The position numbers and the translations under genes were made by a program. Below are positions 7,372-10,688 of a stretch of 10,688 nt of DNA, piece after piece. The notes beneath the pieces were generated by a model. The model was not told where the DNA came from. It did not search any database and saw only the letters and a list, made by a program, of their open reading frames with translations. Origin of the DNA: Christensenella sp. UBA3700 (GTDB taxonomy: Bacteria; Bacillota; Clostridia; Christensenellales; UBA3700); contig DFIJ01000110.1 of the NCBI GenBank assembly GCA_002372775.1, positions 1-10,688 on the forward strand. Direction: 5' to 3'. Each line of letters opens with the position of its first letter. Positions within the stretch are counted from its first letter, which is position 1.

Positions 7372-7401
7372 TTGCAATATTCACGCGCTTGGTTATATAA
7401 T
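7372..7401 (+). promoter_or_regulatory. Promoter of asnS
   Basis: -35 TTGCAA (7372-7377) and perfect -10 TATAAT (7396-7401) are 18 bases apart. Expected start is about 7408, giving a leader of about 26 bases. That is too short for a T-box, which often controls asnS in Firmicutes. A Shine-Dalgarno site AGAAGG (7422-7427) precedes the ATG at 7434. Confidence 0.75.
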
Positions 7402-7433
7402 ATTAAAGATTTTATTTTTATAGAAGGTCGTTT

Positions 7434-8840
7434 ATGGAAAAATTAACATTAAAAGAATTACAAAAAAGATACAACGAGTTATCTGGACAAACAGTAGAAG
7501 TTGAAGGTTGGGTTAGAACAATTAGAGATTCTAAGAACTTCGCATTCATTGAACTACATGATGGTTCATGCTTTAAAACAACGCAAATCGTTCTTGATGC
7601 TACTTATGCAAATTACAAGACAGTAGTTTCTCAAAACGTTGGTGCTGGTTTAAGAGTTGTTGGTGAAGTTGTTGTTACTCCAGAAATGAAGCAACCATTT
7701 GAAATTCATGGAACAGAAATTGAAGTAGAAGCTACATCAACTCCTGATTATCCATTACAAAAAAAGAGACACTCTCTTGAATTCTTAAGAGAAATTGCTC
7801 ACTTAAGACCAAGAACAAATACATTTCAAGCTGTATTTAGAGTTAGATCAGTAGCTGCTCAAGCTATTCACTCATTCTTTGCTTCAAGAAATTTCATTTA
7901 TGTTAATACTCCATTAATCACTGGATCAGATTGTGAAGGTGCAGGTGATATGTTTAGAGTAACAACTCTAGATTTAGATAATTTAGACAAGATTAAGTTA
8001 ACTGAAGATGGAAAAGTTGATTTCGCAGAAGACTTCTTCCAAAAGAGAGCAAACCTTACAGTTTCAGGTCAATTATCTGCAGAGTGCTATGCTTTAGCAT
8101 TTAGAAATGTTTATACATTTGGACCTACATTTAGAGCTGAAAGAAGTTATACAAATAGACACGCAGCTGAATTCTGGATGATTGAACCAGAAATGGCATT
8201 CACAGATTTAAATGGTGATATGGATATCGAAAGAGATATGATTAAGTACGTTATTAAGGACGTTCTTGAAAAGTGCTCAGAAGAAATTAAATTCTTCAAT
8301 GATTTCGTAGATCCAAACAAGGACTTAATTGAAAGATTGAATCATATTGTTGAGTCTGACTTTGCTAAGGTTTCATACACAGAAGCTATTGAACTTCTAG
8401 AAAAGCATAAGGATCAATTCCAATATCCAGTATTCTGGGGGGCTGATTTGCAAACAGAACATGAAAGATATTTAACAGAGCAAATCTTTAAGAAGCCAAC
8501 ATTTGTTTTTGATTATCCAAAGGAAATCAAGGCATTCTATATGAGACAAAACGATGATGGAAAGACAGTTGCTGCTGTTGACTTATTAGTTCCAGGTGTT
8601 GGAGAAATTTGTGGTGGTTCTCAAAGAGAAGAAAGAATCGATTTATTAACACAAAGAATGAAAGAATTAAATCTAAGAGAAGAAGATTATTGGTGGTATC
8701 TAGATCTTCGTAAGTACGGTGGCGTTAAGCACTCTGGTTTCGGATTAGGTTTCGAAAGATTAATCATGTACTTAACAAGCATGCAAAACATCAGAGACGT
8801 TATCCCATTCCCAAGAACAACAGGATCTGCTGAATTCTAG
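7434..8840 (+). CDS. asnS: Asparaginyl-tRNA synthetase
   Basis: Attaches asparagine to tRNA-Asn in the cytoplasm, as a class IIb homodimer. The 468 residues have normal family length. The N-terminal OB-fold anticodon-binding domain spans ~1-105 ([21 protein letters not shown]). The catalytic core begins at [19 protein letters not shown]. Motif 1 lies around 140-160. Motif 2 is at 233-253, with [21 protein letters not shown]. Motif 3 is at 435-448, [14 protein letters not shown]. The HLRPRTN and CEGAGDMF signatures, together with the conserved [11 protein letters not shown] (391-401), point to AsnRS rather than AspRS or LysRS. It has its own promoter, and the message appears to continue into tRNA-Thr 15 bases downstream before the first terminator. 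Having AsnRS means Asn-tRNA can be made directly rather than only by transamidation. Identification is firm. Confidence 0.97.
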   Translation: MEKLTLKELQKRYNELSGQTVEVEGWVRTIRDSKNFAFIELHDGSCFKTTQIVLDATYANYKTVVSQNVGAGLRVVGEVVVTPEMKQPFEIHGTEIEVEATSTPDYPLQKKRHSLEFLREIAHLRPRTNTFQAVFRVRSVAAQAIHSFFASRNFIYVNTPLITGSDCEGAGDMFRVTTLDLDNLDKIKLTEDGKVDFAEDFFQKRANLTVSGQLSAECYALAFRNVYTFGPTFRAERSYTNRHAAEFWMIEPEMAFTDLNGDMDIERDMIKYVIKDVLEKCSEEIKFFNDFVDPNKDLIERLNHIVESDFAKVSYTEAIELLEKHKDQFQYPVFWGADLQTEHERYLTEQIFKKPTFVFDYPKEIKAFYMRQNDDGKTVAAVDLLVPGVGEICGGSQREERIDLLTQRMKELNLREEDYWWYLDLRKYGGVKHSGFGLGFERLIMYLTSMQNIRDVIPFPRTTGSAEF

Positions 8841-8855
8841 GATAAGATAACAGGC

Positions 8856-8931
8856 GCTGGTGTAGCTCAGTCGGTAGAGCAACGCACTCGTAACGCGTAG
8901 GTCGGCAGTTCGATCCTGCCCACCAGCTCCA
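8856..8931 (+). tRNA. tRNA-Thr (anticodon CGT), CCA encoded
   Basis: A complete 76-base cloverleaf. The acceptor stem is GCTGGTG/CACCAGC, the D arm is GCTC-AGTCGGTA-GAGC, and the T arm is GGCAG-TTCGATC-CTGCC. The discriminator is T, and CCA is encoded at 8929-8931. The anticodon loop CTCGTAA gives anticodon CGT, which reads the threonine codon ACG. The anticodon stem ACGCA/CGCGT has an A-C mismatch at the loop-closing pair 31-39, where a Watson-Crick pair is usual. It lies 15 bases after asnS with no visible promoter of its own, so processing from the asnS transcript is likely. Confidence 0.95.
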
Positions 8932-9001
8932 TATTATATGGAATTTTTCATAGTATATTAAATTAAAGCTATTATTAGCTTACAATTATAATTATGTAAC
9001 G

Positions 9002-9040
9002 AACAGCACTTAAATTTTTCTATAAGTGCTGTTTTTTTTT
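9002..9040 (+). terminator. Intrinsic terminator after asnS and tRNA-Thr
   Basis: AACAGCACTTA (9002-9012) and TAAGTGCTGTT (9023-9033) form a perfect 11-bp stem around a 10-base AT loop. A run of nine Ts follows the last G (9032-9040). Strong and unidirectional. Confidence 0.92.
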
Positions 9041-9111
9041 GTTAATTTTTAATAATATAAGTAGATTCTAAAGAAAAATGTCAAAAAATGAAAAATATTT
9101 ATTAGAATGTA

Positions 9112-9139
9112 TTGACATGCTTAATTGTTGGTGTATAAT
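9112..9139 (+). promoter_or_regulatory. Consensus promoter of the DUF262 gene
   Basis: TTGACA (9112-9117) and TATAAT (9134-9139) both match the sigma-A consensus exactly, with a 16-base spacer. Start is expected near 9146. A 7-base inverted repeat, ATTCTAA (9065-9071) and TTAGAAT (9102-9108), lies immediately upstream of the -35 box and could be a control site; that part is speculative. Confidence 0.88.
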
Positions 9140-9157
9140 ATAGATGAATTCAATAAA

Positions 9158-9165
9158 AAGGAGGT
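9158..9165 (+). promoter_or_regulatory. Optimal Shine-Dalgarno site deciding the DUF262 start
   Basis: AAGGAGGT lies 7 bases before ATG 9173. An in-frame TTG at 9125 would lie upstream of this site and inside the promoter, ahead of the -10 box. It can therefore be excluded as the start. Confidence 0.9.
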
Positions 9166-9172
9166 CCATCGT

Positions 9173-10348
9173 ATGGATGAAAGGATGAATTTTAGTAATG
9201 CCTCTATGCCGGTGTTAAATATTTTAAATGATATTAATACAATGCAATTTGGGGGCTTAGATTTACAACCAGATTATCAAAGAGGGTTTATTTGGAAAAC
9301 GGATTTTAAGGATAAGCTAATATACAGCGTAATTAAGCAATATCCTACAGGAAGTATTAGTGTTAGAAGTTTAAATACTCCAAATTCAAAAGGGGCAAAA
9401 ACAGAAGTGGTTGATGGACAACAAAGATTAACTACTATTAAAAATTTTGTTTCCAATGAGTATACAATTAGAAGTGAGTGGTCAAGAAAAATAGTTGAAT
9501 TGATTATTGCTTATTTAGGCGAAGATTTTCAAGATCCGAAATTAGAAAAATTAAAGAAAAAATTAGAAAGTAGAGGAATTATTAGATTAAAATTTGATGA
9601 TTTACCTTCGATTATTCAAGGAAATATTAATGCATATAATATACCTGTTACCTATATTGCCAATGCAACTGATGTGCAAATTAGAGAATATTTTAGATTC
9701 CTTCAAAATCAAGAAAGACTTCGTGCAGGAGAAATAATTAAGTCAATGCCAGCAACTAACCTAGAAGGTTATTTGAATAATATCACAGATAAAGAAAAGT
9801 TTATGGATATCATTGGTTTTTCTGACAACCGAGCTGAGTTTGATAAGGTGTTTTATAGTGTAATAGGGTTGGTTGATGGTAAATTGAATTTTGGAGTAAC
9901 AGATAAAAATATACAAAAATACTGTTCCGAAGCAGCAACTCCAACTATAGGTTTAGATTGTGTAACATTAATGGTAGATCAGATAAATTATATTTGCAAT
10001 GTTGACAAAACACTTGTAACTCTATCTAGAAAAAGATATTTAAAATTTTTACTAATTTTAACAGCATTAGGATATGTTGATTTTAAAACTGAAACAGGCA
10101 AGAAACTACTAAATCTTAAAGATATAGACGATATGCTTGCAGTATATTTTAGCGCTAAACTAAATGCCGTAGAAGACCAGTTCGTTGGATATAATTCTAA
10201 AACTATTGAAGATTTAAGAAGTATCGCGTTGATCACTAAAGGGGCACATCCATTAAATAGAGTAAAGAATAGGATGGAAATACTAGCATATTTCGTTAAT
10301 AATGGTATTTCAAATAAATCATATTGTTCACTAAATGTTATAGATTAG
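9173..10348 (+). CDS. Stand-alone DUF262 (GmrSD N-terminal-like, ParB/sulfiredoxin fold) protein
   Basis: The 391-residue protein has the hallmarks of the DUF262 domain in its first ~190 residues. These are LQPDYQRGFIW (31-41), LIYSVIKQYPTGSI (49-62), VVDGQQRLTTIKNF (79-92) and the FRFLQNQERLRAGEI segment (174-188). DUF262 is the N-terminal half of GmrSD-type modification-dependent restriction enzymes and of SspE and BrxU, where the DGQQR motif supports NTP hydrolysis and controls a C-terminal DUF1524 HNH nuclease. Here residues ~200-391 are helical-looking and hold a single histidine (H359), so no HNH nuclease is present. It is not obviously truncated: promoter, ribosome site, stop and terminator are all intact. 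It may act as a nucleotide-dependent sensor or regulator, or with a partner encoded elsewhere. A phage-defence role is inferred from the family only. Lysine is mostly AAA here while valS favours AAG, hinting at different expression or origin. Confidence 0.87.
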   Translation: MDERMNFSNASMPVLNILNDINTMQFGGLDLQPDYQRGFIWKTDFKDKLIYSVIKQYPTGSISVRSLNTPNSKGAKTEVVDGQQRLTTIKNFVSNEYTIRSEWSRKIVELIIAYLGEDFQDPKLEKLKKKLESRGIIRLKFDDLPSIIQGNINAYNIPVTYIANATDVQIREYFRFLQNQERLRAGEIIKSMPATNLEGYLNNITDKEKFMDIIGFSDNRAEFDKVFYSVIGLVDGKLNFGVTDKNIQKYCSEAATPTIGLDCVTLMVDQINYICNVDKTLVTLSRKRYLKFLLILTALGYVDFKTETGKKLLNLKDIDDMLAVYFSAKLNAVEDQFVGYNSKTIEDLRSIALITKGAHPLNRVKNRMEILAYFVNNGISNKSYCSLNVID

Positions 10349-10355
10349 AGTTTAT

Positions 10356-10384
10356 AAAGGTGGCAACTTGTGCCACCTTTTTTT
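10356..10384 (+). terminator. Intrinsic terminator after the DUF262 gene
   Basis: AAAGGTGGCA (10356-10365) and TGCCACCTTT (10371-10380) form a perfect 10-bp stem with an ACTTG loop, and the T run continues to 10384. It begins 8 bases after the stop codon. Confidence 0.92.
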
Positions 10385-10553
10385 AATAATTTTCTGTTTG
10401 GTTTGATAGATGAGCTTGTGTTTGTATTTAAAATAGTAATTATGTGATAAATGATATTAATAATGCTTTTATAATAACTACTCTTTACAAGATATATTAA
10501 TCTCCAGTTTTTAATTATTTATTATCAATTATTTTTATAACATTAAATTATTA

Positions 10554-10562
10554 TGCTAAAAT
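10554..10562 (+). promoter_or_regulatory. Possible extended -10 promoter for the last gene
   Basis: TGCTAAAAT matches an extended -10 element (TGnTAAAAT). Only a poor -35 candidate, TTTATA at 10534-10539, lies 17 bases upstream. The preceding bases 10385-10553 are plain AT-rich DNA in which I see no gene. Confidence 0.4.
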
Positions 10563-10580
10563 ACCCAATGCGAGATAATT

Positions 10581-10688
10581 ATGTACACTTATATGCATTC
10601 GGTTATGACATTAGTATTTGCAATCGTACTTGGCATTATTTTAAGCCAAGATATCTTTTCAAAAACTAAAAGTGAAAACATAGATAGG
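10581..10688 (+). CDS. N-terminal fragment of a small or membrane-anchored protein (cut by window end)
   Basis: An ATG at 10581 opens a frame of 36 codons that stays open to the window end. The visible product has a short N-terminus (MYTYMHSV), one hydrophobic helix (residues ~8-22, MTLVFAIVLGIILS) and a hydrophilic stretch (QDIFSKTKSENIDR). This could be a membrane anchor or signal-anchor. A weak GAGAT site (10572-10576) sits 4 bases ahead of the ATG, and a possible extended -10 lies upstream. The family cannot be judged from this fragment, and with only 36 codons chance is not excluded. Confidence 0.5.
   Translation, partial: MYTYMHSVMTLVFAIVLGIILSQDIFSKTKSENIDR

Noticed and set aside
8950..8990. 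Small hairpin AAGCTA-TTAT-TAGCTT after the tRNA
   Set aside because: Only 6 bp, weak, without a T tract; the real terminator is at 9002-9040.
9125..9172. Longer DUF262 protein starting at TTG 9125
   Set aside because: That codon lies inside the promoter between the -35 and -10 boxes. A strong Shine-Dalgarno site points to ATG 9173, where the conserved protein begins.
8841..10385. Genomic island or prophage inserted at the tRNA-Thr 3' end
   Set aside because: No integrase and no visible repeat of the tRNA 3' end downstream in this window. Only one accessory-looking gene is present, so it stays a possibility without support.
1..10688. Mycoplasma-type code with TGA read as tryptophan (all seven complete genes end in TAA or TAG)
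   Set aside because: All tryptophans checked are TGG and no gene contains in-frame TGA, which would be the main Trp codon under that code. Absence of TGA stops in seven genes is compatible with AT bias.

Overview
The window is AT-rich bacterial DNA. It reads cleanly in the standard code: every tryptophan I checked is TGG, no in-frame TGA occurs, and the start sites carry AGGAGG-type Shine-Dalgarno sequences. All protein genes are on the + strand. The style (lysine-, asparagine- and isoleucine-rich proteins, AGA for arginine, a TTG start, consensus sigma-A promoters, U-rich terminators) suggests a low-GC Firmicutes relative, perhaps an Erysipelotrichia- or RF39-like gut member of the Bacilli. 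No 16S sequence or unique marker is present, so this placement is inference.

Left part (1-6981) is a tight co-directional cluster. It holds the 3' part of valS, a HAD-family phosphatase, two polytopic membrane proteins of unknown function, and a 1078-residue MacB-type ABC transporter that fuses the ATPase to an FtsX-like permease with a very large extracytoplasmic domain. The first four genes are separated by only 1-4 bases. The ABC gene follows after 34 bases with a strong Shine-Dalgarno site and a TTG start. The run ends at an intrinsic terminator.

Middle part (6982-7433) contains no protein gene but is densely organised. The - strand carries a noncoding RNA of about 200 nt with its own near-consensus promoter (TTGAAA-17-TATAAT) and its own terminator. 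The RNA has a 13-bp closing helix and small internal hairpins. Its size, architecture and independent transcription best fit a 6S-type RNA, but I cannot confirm the family. Between its promoter and the divergent asnS promoter lie two perfect palindromes and three GTGTGAC repeats that no gene explains.

Right part (7434-10688) holds asnS, a tRNA-Thr(CGT) 15 bases after it in the same transcription unit, and a shared terminator. It continues with a stand-alone DUF262 (GmrSD-N/ParB-like) protein with its own perfect -35 and -10 hexamers, optimal ribosome binding site and terminator. The window ends in the first 36 codons of a probable membrane protein. The DUF262 gene is the most accessory-looking element: it sits next to a tRNA, is independently transcribed, and has the DGQQR motif but no HNH nuclease half.
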